DNA from: an uncultured Thalassospira sp.
Lineage (GTDB): Bacteria > Pseudomonadota > Alphaproteobacteria > Rhodospirillales_A > Thalassospiraceae
Length of the DNA: 31,217 nucleotides
Assembly: GCA_946885765.1 (NCBI GenBank)
Contig: CAMPHD010000003.1
Coordinates: 1-31,217 of the forward strand
Reading direction: 5' to 3'
Position numbers and translations under genes: made by a program. Within the stretch, counting starts at the first letter, position 1. Every line of letters begins with the position of its first letter. Positions 9,502 to 16,689 of this stretch are shown here, in pieces. The notes under the pieces are model-generated. The model saw only the letters and a program-made list of their open reading frames with translations. It was not told the origin of the DNA and made no database searches.

Positions 9502-9926
9502 CGGACTGGCCGGTTTGACGGCTCGGGGTACAACGTGCCCGATAACACAATGCTATCGGAACCATGGGGATTTTCACAAAGCCACAGGTCGGGGGATCAT
9601 TCACCGATTTCAGAAAATTTCCCTATTCATGGAACGATGCGCAGGCTCGCTTGTTTAAGGGATATGCAGCGTAACTCAATTCGCAAAACCCGCTTGGCCA
9701 TTGCGTGCTGCTGCCTTTGACCTAGATAAAGGCCGAGGATTAGGACCACGAGGTTTTCCATCATGCCCGTTTCCGAACCCGCCAAAAGGCAGTAATCATC
9801 CATAGCAACAAGTTTTCCAACAGGTTGCACGGGATTTTCACTTTTACGGCAGGCGGTAATGGGGATATGTTGCATCAGCCCTGTGCTGACCGCACAAACC
9901 AATAACGAAAGTCGAGGATCTGTATC
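9502..9926. other. 425-base stretch without a recognised gene, upstream of sodB
   Basis: No convincing coding frame is seen. The 11-mer GGGATTTTCAC occurs twice (9567-9577 and 9831-9841), about 264 bases apart. A 10-codon reading frame at 9763 is too short to support. The right part should hold the sodB promoter, but no clear -35/-10 pair or iron box can be picked by eye. Confidence 0.5.
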
Positions 9927-10532
9927 ATGGCTCTTGAACTCCCTGCACTCCCATATGCCTATGACGCGCTTGCACCGGTCATGTCTGCTGAAACCCTTGA
10001 GTTTCACCATGACAAACACCACAACGCCTATGTTGTGAACGGCAACAAGCTGCTCGAAGGTTCCGGCCTTGAAGGCAAGTCGCTCGAAGAAATCGTTGTT
10101 GCATCCTATGGCGATGCATCCAAAGCCGGCCTGTTCAACAACGCTGCCCAGCACTGGAACCATATCGAGTTCTGGCAGATGATGAAGAAAAATGGCGGCG
10201 GCAACATTCCGGGCGAACTGGAAAAGAAAATCGTCGAAGATTTCGGCTCTGTCGATGCCTTCAAGGAAGCCTTCATTCAGGCTGGCGTGACCCAGTTCGG
10301 TTCTGGCTGGTGCTGGCTGGCACTCGACAAATCCGGCAAACTGGTTGTGACCAAAACCCCGAACGCGGAAAACCCGCTGGTTCATGGTCAGACCCCGCTG
10401 CTCGGTTGCGATGTCTGGGAACACTCCTACTACATCGATTACCGCAACGCGCGCCCGGACTATGTCAAAGCGTTCATCAACGACCTGGTGAACTGGGAAT
10501 ATGTTGCAGAACGTTTCTCCAAAGCTGGCTAA
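9927..10532 (+). CDS. sodB: Superoxide dismutase, iron type
   Basis: Converts superoxide to oxygen and hydrogen peroxide; no signal peptide, so cytoplasmic. The 201-residue protein has the Fe/Mn-SOD N-terminal helical hairpin (FHHDKHHNAYV) and C-terminal alpha/beta domain. The metal ligands are His27, His79 (AAQHWNH), Asp162 and His166 (CDVWEHSYYIDY). Gln75 in the AAQ-x-WNH context and GSGWCWL are the usual marks of Fe-SOD, whereas Mn enzymes carry the active-site Gln in the C-terminal domain. GAGG sits about 10 bases before the ATG. The gene is followed by a bidirectional terminator and looks monocistronic. Confidence 0.97.
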   Translation: MALELPALPYAYDALAPVMSAETLEFHHDKHHNAYVVNGNKLLEGSGLEGKSLEEIVVASYGDASKAGLFNNAAQHWNHIEFWQMMKKNGGGNIPGELEKKIVEDFGSVDAFKEAFIQAGVTQFGSGWCWLALDKSGKLVVTKTPNAENPLVHGQTPLLGCDVWEHSYYIDYRNARPDYVKAFINDLVNWEYVAERFSKAG

Positions 10533-10558
10533 TCAGACCAAGCTTTGAGACAGAATCA

Positions 10559-10590
10559 AAGAAAACGGCTCCTTCGGGGGCCGTTTTCTT
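10559..10590. terminator. Bidirectional terminator between sodB and the toxin gene
   Basis: An 11-bp perfect stem AAGAAAACGGC / GCCGTTTTCTT, extended by three inner pairs closing on a CTTCGG tetraloop. A/T-rich stem ends give a T-tract on both strands. It lies 26 bases after sodB and 2 bases after the convergent toxin stop. Confidence 0.88.
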
Positions 10591-10592
10591 GT

Positions 10593-10877
10593 TCAGAACT
10601 CATCAGGCCATCGCCGCGCAGCATGCAAGACGGCGATTATCGTGACCGTATTTTCATCCAGGCCATAAGCAACAAGGTAAGGCGTGCCATTGACGATCAT
10701 TTCGCGTGTTTGCTCCACACGTCCGACACGACCTATGAACGGATGGGTAACGAGTTGCGACACTGACCCTGATATCAATTGATAGGTTTTGCGGGCCGCC
10801 GTCGGATTACGTTCGTCAATGTAATCAAGAATGTCACGCAGATCATCGACAGCCCGACTATCCCATTGAATACGCAT
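10593..10877 (-). CDS. RelE/ParE-family toxin of a type II toxin-antitoxin pair
   Basis: A 94-residue basic protein with the ParE/RelE fold pattern: MRIQWDSRAVDDLRDILDYI (strand plus first helix), NPTAARKTYQLISGSVSQL (second helix), HPFIGRVGRVEQTREMIVNG, PYLVAYGL and VTIIAVLHAARRWP. The TREMIVNG and LHAARRWP segments are typical of this family. Members either cut ribosome-bound mRNA (RelE) or block gyrase (ParE); which applies cannot be decided here. It starts 5 bases after the antitoxin stop and is co-transcribed behind it. It ends at the terminator shared with sodB. Confidence 0.88.
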   Translation of the reverse strand: MRIQWDSRAVDDLRDILDYIDERNPTAARKTYQLISGSVSQLVTHPFIGRVGRVEQTREMIVNGTPYLVAYGLDENTVTIIAVLHAARRWPDEF

Positions 10878-10882
10878 CCGGA

Positions 10883-11131
10883 TTATTTTTCAGCGAAGCG
10901 TTGTTCAAACCCGGCAAGCACATCATCATGCCCGATCAGTGTCGCACGGCCTTCGGCAATACTGCGTGCCCGTTCCGCAATCAGGTTCACCTGCCATTCC
11001 TGATGATCGGCATATTGCCGAAGGGCATCATTGATGATGCTTGAGCGCGTCTGACCAAAGGCATCTGCGAGTTTGTCGAGCCGTTGGCGCAAATCGGAAT
11101 CGACACGAATGGCCACTGTATCCTTGCTCAT
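10883..11131 (-). CDS. Ribbon-helix-helix antitoxin (CopG/ParD-like)
   Basis: An 82-residue protein. The N-terminal 45 residues are a ribbon-helix-helix DNA-binding domain: TVAIRVDSDLRQRLDKLADA, then QTRSSIINDALRQYAD. The C-terminal part (QEWQVNLIAERARSIAEG...FEQRFAEK) is helical and should wrap the toxin. ATG 11131 is preferred because AGGAAG lies 6-8 bases upstream; an in-frame ATG at 11161 adds 10 residues and falls inside the putative operator. As in other pairs of this type it probably neutralises the toxin and represses its own promoter. Confidence 0.87.
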   Translation of the reverse strand: MSKDTVAIRVDSDLRQRLDKLADAFGQTRSSIINDALRQYADHQEWQVNLIAERARSIAEGRATLIGHDDVLAGFEQRFAEK

Positions 11132-11150
11132 AACCAGCTTCCTGTTTGCA

Positions 11151-11176
11151 TTGTTATACAACGTATCCTATCGTAT
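11151..11176. promoter_or_regulatory. Putative autoregulatory operator of the toxin-antitoxin pair
   Basis: Immediately upstream of the antitoxin start are TTGT-TAT-ACAA (11151-11161, an inverted repeat) and CGTAT-CCTAT-CGTAT (11162-11176, direct repeats 10 bp apart, one helical turn). Ribbon-helix-helix proteins often bind such short phased repeats. Assignment is by position and pattern only. Confidence 0.4.
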
Positions 11177-11188
11177 TTTCACGCAAAC

Positions 11189-11219
11189 AAAAACCCCGCC
11201 GGAAACCGACGGGGTTTTC
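11189..11219 (-). terminator. Terminator after amaB
   Basis: Perfect 9-bp stem (AAAACCCCG / CGGGGTTTT) with an inner CGG/CCG pairing. On the minus strand it is followed by TTTTTG. It lies 25 bases after the amaB stop and closes the lysine-catabolism gene run; it also insulates the toxin-antitoxin promoter. Confidence 0.88.
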
Positions 11220-11243
11220 TTCATCAAATCAGATCAGACACGA

Positions 11244-12743
11244 TCAGATATCAAACTTGATACCCTGCGCCAGCGGCAGTTCACGGGAATAGTTGATCGT
11301 GTTGGTCGCACGGCGCATATAGCCTTTCCATGCGTCCGAACCCGATTCACGTCCGCCACCGGTTTCTTTTTCACCGCCAAACGCACCGCCGATTTCCGCA
11401 CCTGACGGGCCGATATTGACGTTGGCGATACCGCAATCCGATCCAACAGCCGACAGGAACAGTTCGGTTTCACGCAGATCGGTCGAGAAGATGCAGGATG
11501 ACAGGCCCTGTGGCACGCCATTCTGAAGCGCAATGGCTTCTTCAAGCGTTTCATAGGTCATGACATACAGGATCGGCGCAAAGGTCTCGTTGCGCACGGT
11601 TTCGGTCTGCGACGGCATTTCAACAACAGCCGGGGTGACGTAATAGGCACCCGGATACTGATCTGCCAATGTCCGTTCACCACCATGGACCGTACCGCCG
11701 TCTTTTTTGGCATTGGAAAGCGCGGTTTGCATGTTGTTGAAGCTGTCTTCGTCAATCAGCGGACCGACCAGCGTACCATCGGCAAGCGGATCGCCAATCT
11801 TTACCGATTTATAGGCAGCAACGATTTTCGGCAGCAATTCGTCTTTGACGTCCTTATGGACAATCACGCGACGCAGGGATGTGCAACGCTGGCCACAGGT
11901 ACCAACCGCCGAGAAGACAACCGCACGCACGGTCATATCAAGGTCGGCAGACGGGGTAACGATCATGGCGTTGTTGCCACCCAGTTCCAGGATGGTCCGG
12001 CCAAAACGTTCCGCGACACGCGGGGCAACCTCGCGGCCCATGCGGGTCGAACCGGTTGCCGAAACAAGTGCCACATCATGGCTGTCGGTAAGGGCTTCAC
12101 CAATGCGGCGATCACCGATGACGACATGATGCAGGCCTTCGGGCGCATCACCGAATTTCGCCAATGCCTTTTCAAAGATTTTCTGGCAGGCAAGCGCCAC
12201 AACCGGGGTTTTTTCCGACGGCTTCCAGATCACCGCGTTGCCGCAAACCAGTGCCAGCGCGGTATTCCATGACCAAACAGCAACCGGGAAGTTGAACGCC
12301 GAAATGACGCCAACAACGCCCAGCGGATGCCAGTTTTCCATCATTTTATGGCCCGGACGTTCGGACGCGATGGTCAGACCGTAAAGCTGACGCGACAGGC
12401 CGACGGCGAAATCGCAGATATCGATCATTTCCTGAACTTCGCCAAGACCTTCCTGATAGATCTTGCCGCATTCAAGCGATACCAGACGCCCCAGCGGTTC
12501 CTTGGCCGCGCGCAGTTCCTCGCCGAGAAGACGGGCCAGCTCACCACGGCGCGGACCGGGCACCTGACGCCACTGGGCAAATGCCTTTTTCGAACGCGCA
12601 ATGATGTCGTTCATTTCCGACGGATCGGTTTCGGCAACAGCCGCAATTTCAGAACCGTCAACCGGGGTCTGAACCTTAAGCGTACCATTGGAAATCTCGG
12701 CCTCGGACAGGCCCAGTTCAGTCAGAATGTTTTTGAAACTCAC
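11244..12743 (-). CDS. amaB: L-piperidine-6-carboxylate / alpha-aminoadipate semialdehyde dehydrogenase (ALDH7 type)
   Basis: NAD(P)-dependent oxidation of piperideine-6-carboxylate (in equilibrium with 2-aminoadipate semialdehyde) to L-2-aminoadipate, in the cytosol. The 499-residue protein has normal ALDH length. The catalytic residues are Glu253 (LELGGNNAM) and Cys287 (GTCGQRCTSLRR). The C-terminal stretches GGAFGGEKETGGGRESGSD, AWKGYMRRATNTINYS and LPLAQGIKF are characteristic of the ALDH7/AmaB group. I chose GTG 12743 (reads MSFKNILTEL), with GGGAG about 9 bases upstream; longer in-frame readings run back over the aminotransferase gene. It is the last gene of the cluster, 34 bases after the aminotransferase. 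Context with hglS makes the lysine role much more likely than a general aldehyde dehydrogenase. Confidence 0.9.
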   Translation of the reverse strand: MSFKNILTELGLSEAEISNGTLKVQTPVDGSEIAAVAETDPSEMNDIIARSKKAFAQWRQVPGPRRGELARLLGEELRAAKEPLGRLVSLECGKIYQEGLGEVQEMIDICDFAVGLSRQLYGLTIASERPGHKMMENWHPLGVVGVISAFNFPVAVWSWNTALALVCGNAVIWKPSEKTPVVALACQKIFEKALAKFGDAPEGLHHVVIGDRRIGEALTDSHDVALVSATGSTRMGREVAPRVAERFGRTILELGGNNAMIVTPSADLDMTVRAVVFSAVGTCGQRCTSLRRVIVHKDVKDELLPKIVAAYKSVKIGDPLADGTLVGPLIDEDSFNNMQTALSNAKKDGGTVHGGERTLADQYPGAYYVTPAVVEMPSQTETVRNETFAPILYVMTYETLEEAIALQNGVPQGLSSCIFSTDLRETELFLSAVGSDCGIANVNIGPSGAEIGGAFGGEKETGGGRESGSDAWKGYMRRATNTINYSRELPLAQGIKFDI

Positions 12744-12777
12744 GGTTAAGCTCCCTTCTTTTTGAATTTTACGGCGA

Positions 12778-14121
12778 TCACGACCGGTCATCCGCATCCG
12801 ATACTGCTGCCAGCTTTGGCAGCAACTTGCCGATGATGGCAAAGGCTTCATCGACCTGTTCGAACGGAATGGTCAGCGGGGCCAGAAGGCGCACCACATT
12901 GGCGTGTTCACCACTTGGCATCAACAATAGCCCGCTTGCACGGGCCAGTTGCAATAATGTTTGCAGACGTTTCGGCGACGGGGTGCCGTCATCTGCGATC
13001 AGTTCGAAGGCGCGCATCGCACCAATGCCGCGCATTGCGCCAATCACATGCCCACCAGGCAAATCACGTAACCACGCAATATGGGTGGCATATTTTTCGC
13101 CAAGCTGCTTGGCACGGTTCAAAATGCCGTCCTGTTCCAGCACGTCGAACACACCGGTTGCGGCCGCACACGCCACCGGATTACCGGAATAGGTCCCGCC
13201 CAGACCACCGGGCAGCAGGGCATTCATCACATCCTCCGCCCCCGTAATCGCCGCCAGCGGGAAACCACCGCCAATCCCCTTGCCCATCACGATGATGTCG
13301 GGGCAGACATTGGCATGTTCGATGGCAAACATTTTACCCGTCCGGCCAAAGCCCGACTGAATTTCATCAGCAATCAGAACCATGCCATTGGCATCGCAAA
13401 GACAGCGCAGTTCAGCAAGGAACGCCGCGTCACAGGTCCTGAAACCGCCTTCACCCTGCACGGGTTCGATCACCACGGCACCGATGCTGCCCGGATCGAC
13501 CGATACGGCAAACAATCTGGCAATTGCATCCATTGCATCCGCCACGGATACACCGGTTTCACGGCAGGGATATGGCAGGTGGTAAACCGGCCCCGGAAGC
13601 GGCCCAAGCCCGGTCTTGTAGGGTTTGGTTTTACCCGTCAGCGCAAGGGTTGCAAGGGTGCGACCATGAAATGCCCCTTCGAAAGCGATAACCCCTGTCC
13701 GGCCGGTGAAGGCACGGGCAAGTTTCAGGGCATTTTCCATCGCCTCGGCACCGGAATTGGTCAGCATCGATTTCGCCGGACCTTCGATCGGGCAGTTTTC
13801 CGCAAGCCAATCCGTCACCGCGACATAAGGTTCGTGCGGCAACGCGTTAAAACACGAATGGGTAAAACGTTCGCACTGTTCCGCCACACGGGCCATGACG
13901 ACCGGATTGCGATGCCCGGTATTCAGCACCCCGATCCCGCCGATGAAATCGATATAGCGATTGCCGTCAATATCCCAGGCTTCGGCATTCAGCGCCCGAT
14001 CCATATAGACCGGATGCAGATTACGAATGCCATTTGAAACACTGTGTTTCTGGCGTGCCGTGATGGTGGCGGCGTCCATCACGGCATCTTGTGTCTGGTT
14101 GGTCATATCGTCACGGGGCAT
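12778..14121 (-). CDS. Class III PLP aminotransferase (GabT-like), probable 2-aminoadipate or lysine-pathway aminotransferase
   Basis: A 447-residue fold-type I aminotransferase of the omega-amino-acid group. Visible motifs are TNSGAEAMENALKLAR (119-136), FEGAFHGRTLATLALTGK (147-164), IEPVQGEGGF, ADEIQSGFGRTG (Asp252 binds the pyridine nitrogen) and GKGIGGGFPLA (Lys281 forms the Schiff base). By sequence alone it would be called 4-aminobutyrate aminotransferase. Lying between a FAD amino-acid oxidase and amaB and sharing a cluster with hglS, it more likely makes 2-oxoadipate from 2-aminoadipate. In Pseudomonas putida a GabT-like enzyme does this step. A lysine 6-aminotransferase role is an alternative. 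ATG 14121 has GGAG about 10 bases upstream. Confidence 0.88.
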   Translation of the reverse strand: MPRDDMTNQTQDAVMDAATITARQKHSVSNGIRNLHPVYMDRALNAEAWDIDGNRYIDFIGGIGVLNTGHRNPVVMARVAEQCERFTHSCFNALPHEPYVAVTDWLAENCPIEGPAKSMLTNSGAEAMENALKLARAFTGRTGVIAFEGAFHGRTLATLALTGKTKPYKTGLGPLPGPVYHLPYPCRETGVSVADAMDAIARLFAVSVDPGSIGAVVIEPVQGEGGFRTCDAAFLAELRCLCDANGMVLIADEIQSGFGRTGKMFAIEHANVCPDIIVMGKGIGGGFPLAAITGAEDVMNALLPGGLGGTYSGNPVACAAATGVFDVLEQDGILNRAKQLGEKYATHIAWLRDLPGGHVIGAMRGIGAMRAFELIADDGTPSPKRLQTLLQLARASGLLLMPSGEHANVVRLLAPLTIPFEQVDEAFAIIGKLLPKLAAVSDADDRS

Positions 14122-14155
14122 GTGGGGTTGCTCCGGCTTTCATCGTTAAGATAGT

Positions 14156-14180
14156 GATTTCGAACATTCGTTACGAAATC
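14156..14180. promoter_or_regulatory. Inverted repeat between the FAD oxidase and aminotransferase genes
   Basis: GATTTCG (14156-14162) and CGAAATC (14174-14180) form a perfect 7-bp inverted repeat with an 11-base spacer, in the 62-base gap. No T-tract follows on either strand, so it looks more like an operator or an mRNA processing hairpin than a terminator. Confidence 0.4.
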
Positions 14181-14183
14181 GAT

Positions 14184-15371
14184 TTAAATCACGTTCAGTT
14201 CCAGAACCGGGGCATTGTCGCGGATGCGCTCATACCCGAACACGGACATATCAAGGGTCTGGTAATGGCCTGCGACGATCAGTTCTGAAAGGCCACGACC
14301 TACTGCCGGGCTTTGCTGCAATCCGTGGCCCGAAAAACCATTGGCAAAGAAGAAATTCTTTACCTCGGGATGCGGACCAATGATCGCGTTCTGATCAAGC
14401 AGGTTATAGGAATAATGACCGGCCCAGGCATTGACCATCTTGATCGCCTCGAACCGTTCGCAGCGCTCGTAAAGCCCCGGCCAGATGATATCGTCAAACA
14501 GGCTGTAATCGACTTCGAAGTCCCAGCATTCCGGGTCACGATCCGCAGGCGGGGCAATGCCGGTGATGAAAAGATCGCCTTCGGGGCGAACATAAAGGCC
14601 GCTTGGATCAATCAGCATCGGGCAGGACGCGTTGATATCGGCCGCATCCCGGCAATCAAACACAAAGATACAGCGTTTGCGCGGCTCCACCGGGATCTCA
14701 AGCCCCGCCATTCGGGCAACTTTTGATCCACCGGTTCCCGCTGCGTTAATCAGCGCCCCACAGCCAAACCGCCGTCCGTCTTTCAGGACCACACCCGTGA
14801 CCTGATCGCCATCACGCAGGACTTCGACAACTTCGCCGTCGATATAGTCAGCCCCCTGACGGCGGGCCTGTTTGCGGAAGGATTGCATCAGGGAATAGGC
14901 ATCAAACCAGCCCTCGCCGGTGCGCCCCCAGCAGGCCGCTGCCAGATCGGATGTGTTCATCCACGGATATTTGGCCGCCAGTTCATCGGGTTCCATCCAG
15001 ACGATGTCAGCCCCCAGCTTGGTCTGGGTTGCATGGTTATGTCGCAGGATATCGCGGCCGGACTCGGTCGCCAGAACCAGATAGCCCTTTTCATGGAAGG
15101 AAATATCGACGTCGGGATCAAGATCACGTTTCAGGTTGTGCAGGAATTCAATGCCAAAACCCGACATTTCAATATTGATCGGGGTCGAAAACTGCTGGCG
15201 GATCGATGCCGCCGACAGGGTTGTCGAACAGAATTCATAATTCGGGTCTTTTTCAATGACCAGAACCCGGCCCTTGAAATCATCCCGCCCGGTCAAAAAC
15301 CACGCGGCGGAGCTTCCGATAACCGCCCCGCCAACAATGATGACATCATAATTTTCGTCCACTGATCCCAT
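14184..15371 (-). CDS. FAD-dependent amino acid oxidoreductase (DAO family), possible pipecolate oxidase
   Basis: A 395-residue DAO-fold flavoprotein of the sarcosine oxidase / FOXRED1-like group. It has the N-terminal dinucleotide-binding motif DVIIVGGAVIGSSAAWFL (residues 9-26, G-x-A-x-x-G form), VLVIEKDP at the end of the second strand, LINAAGTGGSKVA in the middle and NGFSGHGLQQSPAVGRGLSE near the C-terminus, where these enzymes contact FAD. Substrate cannot be read directly. Beside amaB and hglS, oxidation of L-pipecolate to piperideine-6-carboxylate (the AmaA reaction) is the best guess. Another cyclic or N-methyl amino acid is possible. It starts 77 bases after the hglS stop, past a terminator-like hairpin, and has a modest AGG ribosome site. 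Confidence 0.85.
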   Translation of the reverse strand: MGSVDENYDVIIVGGAVIGSSAAWFLTGRDDFKGRVLVIEKDPNYEFCSTTLSAASIRQQFSTPINIEMSGFGIEFLHNLKRDLDPDVDISFHEKGYLVLATESGRDILRHNHATQTKLGADIVWMEPDELAAKYPWMNTSDLAAACWGRTGEGWFDAYSLMQSFRKQARRQGADYIDGEVVEVLRDGDQVTGVVLKDGRRFGCGALINAAGTGGSKVARMAGLEIPVEPRKRCIFVFDCRDAADINASCPMLIDPSGLYVRPEGDLFITGIAPPADRDPECWDFEVDYSLFDDIIWPGLYERCERFEAIKMVNAWAGHYSYNLLDQNAIIGPHPEVKNFFFANGFSGHGLQQSPAVGRGLSELIVAGHYQTLDMSVFGYERIRDNAPVLELNVI

Positions 15372-15403
15372 GATCGCCTGTCACCCGATAGAATGTTTTA
15401 AAA

Positions 15404-15427
15404 CCGGAACGGTATAATCCGTTCCGG
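15404..15427 (-). terminator. Hairpin terminator or attenuator between hglS and the FAD oxidase
   Basis: A perfect 9-bp stem CCGGAACGG / CCGTTCCGG with a 6-base loop, followed on the minus strand by TTTT. It begins 21 bases after the hglS stop and only 32 bases ahead of the next start, so it may only partly block readthrough. Confidence 0.65.
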
Positions 15428-15448
15428 CATTCCGGTCTTTTTGCTTTC

Positions 15449-16510
15449 TTATGCCGCCTTGCTTCCGGCGGTCATCTTAAAGATGCCCTGTGCATTGCTG
15501 CTGTCAAATCGCAGATCAAGTTTTTGTTCCCCGGTCGTCTCGTCACGCACGTGATCGCGGCTGATAAATTCATAGAAGGAACCAGGCACATCACGGCTCA
15601 CCAGATCGCCATTGGCATCGCGCATCTGACGCAGGACACGGGTTGCCTTGAATGCGGTCTGACGCACCGATCCGGTGCTTGAAATTTCGACCTTCTCCTT
15701 CATCGGGCGACCTTTGACGCGCTGTTCGCTGGCGACCGCCTCGATATCGTCGACCCGATCCGTTGCATGGTTGAACGCATTGCCTTCGGTCGAAATCCAC
15801 GCCATTTCGGCCGATTCTGCCAACAGGATTTCGTAATCGGCCTCCGATACCGGGCCGTGCTGCGCGCCAAAACATTTGACCAGAACCGGCAGAAGCTTGG
15901 TGGCATCAGCAAAACTGATATTGCCGTTGTCAGCAAGCTGATCAAGCAGGACCTTGGCACCGGGCGACAGAGGATCAACCGATTTGCCAACCGTATTGGC
16001 AACCGCCTGCCCGAAGGCAGGGCTGAATTCTTCGACATGAAGTTCGGACACAAAGAACTGCGCAATCAGTTCCGGTTCATCTGCATGACAAAACGCCCGA
16101 CCCGTCATTTTCAGACGCGACAGCGGGTAAAGACCGGCAATATCGAACCCAAGCGGCGCAAGAATGCGCGCGATGGCAGCATGACCGCGCGGCAAATCCC
16201 CGGTTGCCGGGCCATCGACGGTACGAATGGCACCATGATCGAAAATGATCGGCTCGCCCGCCGCCAGTTTATCCTCGGAATAGGCTTTGCCTTCGGGAAC
16301 GGCTGCCAGAAGACCATCAAACAGGATCATGTTAAGCGCCTGCGCCATCGTCAGGCGGCTGACTTTTCCGGCCTCGTCCGCAGGATCGGCCAGAAGCCGA
16401 TCATGAACATCAATCATGCGAAACAGATAATCGGCCTTTTCCGCACCAAGAACAGCTTTAAGAACGGCACCAAGCTGGCTGTCTAGCGGGGATTTAACTG
16501 GCTGGGGCAT
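15449..16510 (-). CDS. hglS: 2-oxoadipate dioxygenase/decarboxylase (HglS, DUF1338)
   Basis: Fe(II)-dependent enzyme converting 2-oxoadipate, O2 and water to D-2-hydroxyglutarate and CO2, a late step of lysine breakdown. DUF1338 hallmarks are FDHGAIRTV (His92, with Arg96 four residues on), TEGNAFNHATDRVDDIE (His248), KGRPMKEKVEISSTGSVRQT and PGSFYEFISR (Glu314). His92, His248 and Glu314 would be the metal triad. The Arg four residues after the first His matches the substrate-carboxylate Arg I recall from the P. putida enzyme. At 353 residues it is about 100 shorter than P. putida HglS or E. coli YdcJ. ATG 16510 has a strong GGAAGGAGAGG; upstream in-frame starts enter the promoter. It is divergent from lysR. 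Confidence 0.88.
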   Translation of the reverse strand: MPQPVKSPLDSQLGAVLKAVLGAEKADYLFRMIDVHDRLLADPADEAGKVSRLTMAQALNMILFDGLLAAVPEGKAYSEDKLAAGEPIIFDHGAIRTVDGPATGDLPRGHAAIARILAPLGFDIAGLYPLSRLKMTGRAFCHADEPELIAQFFVSELHVEEFSPAFGQAVANTVGKSVDPLSPGAKVLLDQLADNGNISFADATKLLPVLVKCFGAQHGPVSEADYEILLAESAEMAWISTEGNAFNHATDRVDDIEAVASEQRVKGRPMKEKVEISSTGSVRQTAFKATRVLRQMRDANGDLVSRDVPGSFYEFISRDHVRDETTGEQKLDLRFDSSNAQGIFKMTAGSKAA

Positions 16511-16689
16511 TTCTGCCTCTCCTTCCGTAATATTATCAATTACCCGATCAATTTTACTGTCCGGAAGGATCATGTGGTGGCACGAGGGGTTCCGAACCAT
16601 TGAAATGCTAAGACTTGGCAGGAATTCTCACAAACGATATATTCGCACCATATCATTCCATTTGGTAATGAACTTGGGGATCAAAACAC
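16511..16689. promoter_or_regulatory. Divergent promoter region between hglS and the LysR regulator
   Basis: 179 bases holding both promoters. GATAT (16636-16640) and ATATC (16650-16654) form a perfect inverted repeat with a 9-base spacer, a plausible LysR-type site 36 bases before the regulator start. Nearer hglS, ATCAATT is repeated directly (16535-16541 and 16547-16553) in an A/T-rich stretch likely to contain the hglS -10/-35 region. Exact promoter elements are not certain. Confidence 0.5.

Noticed and set aside
9763..9795. Ten-codon leader-peptide-like frame before sodB
   Set aside because: No run of regulatory codons, no overlapping attenuator hairpin, and it is about 130 bases from sodB.
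9627..10424. 265-codon open frame antisense to sodB
   Set aside because: It lies fully across the well-supported sodB gene, has no family resemblance and its composition is that of a shadow frame.
13081..14037. 318-codon open frame antisense to the aminotransferase
   Set aside because: Product is His/Arg-rich and unlike any family; the opposite strand encodes a complete PLP enzyme.
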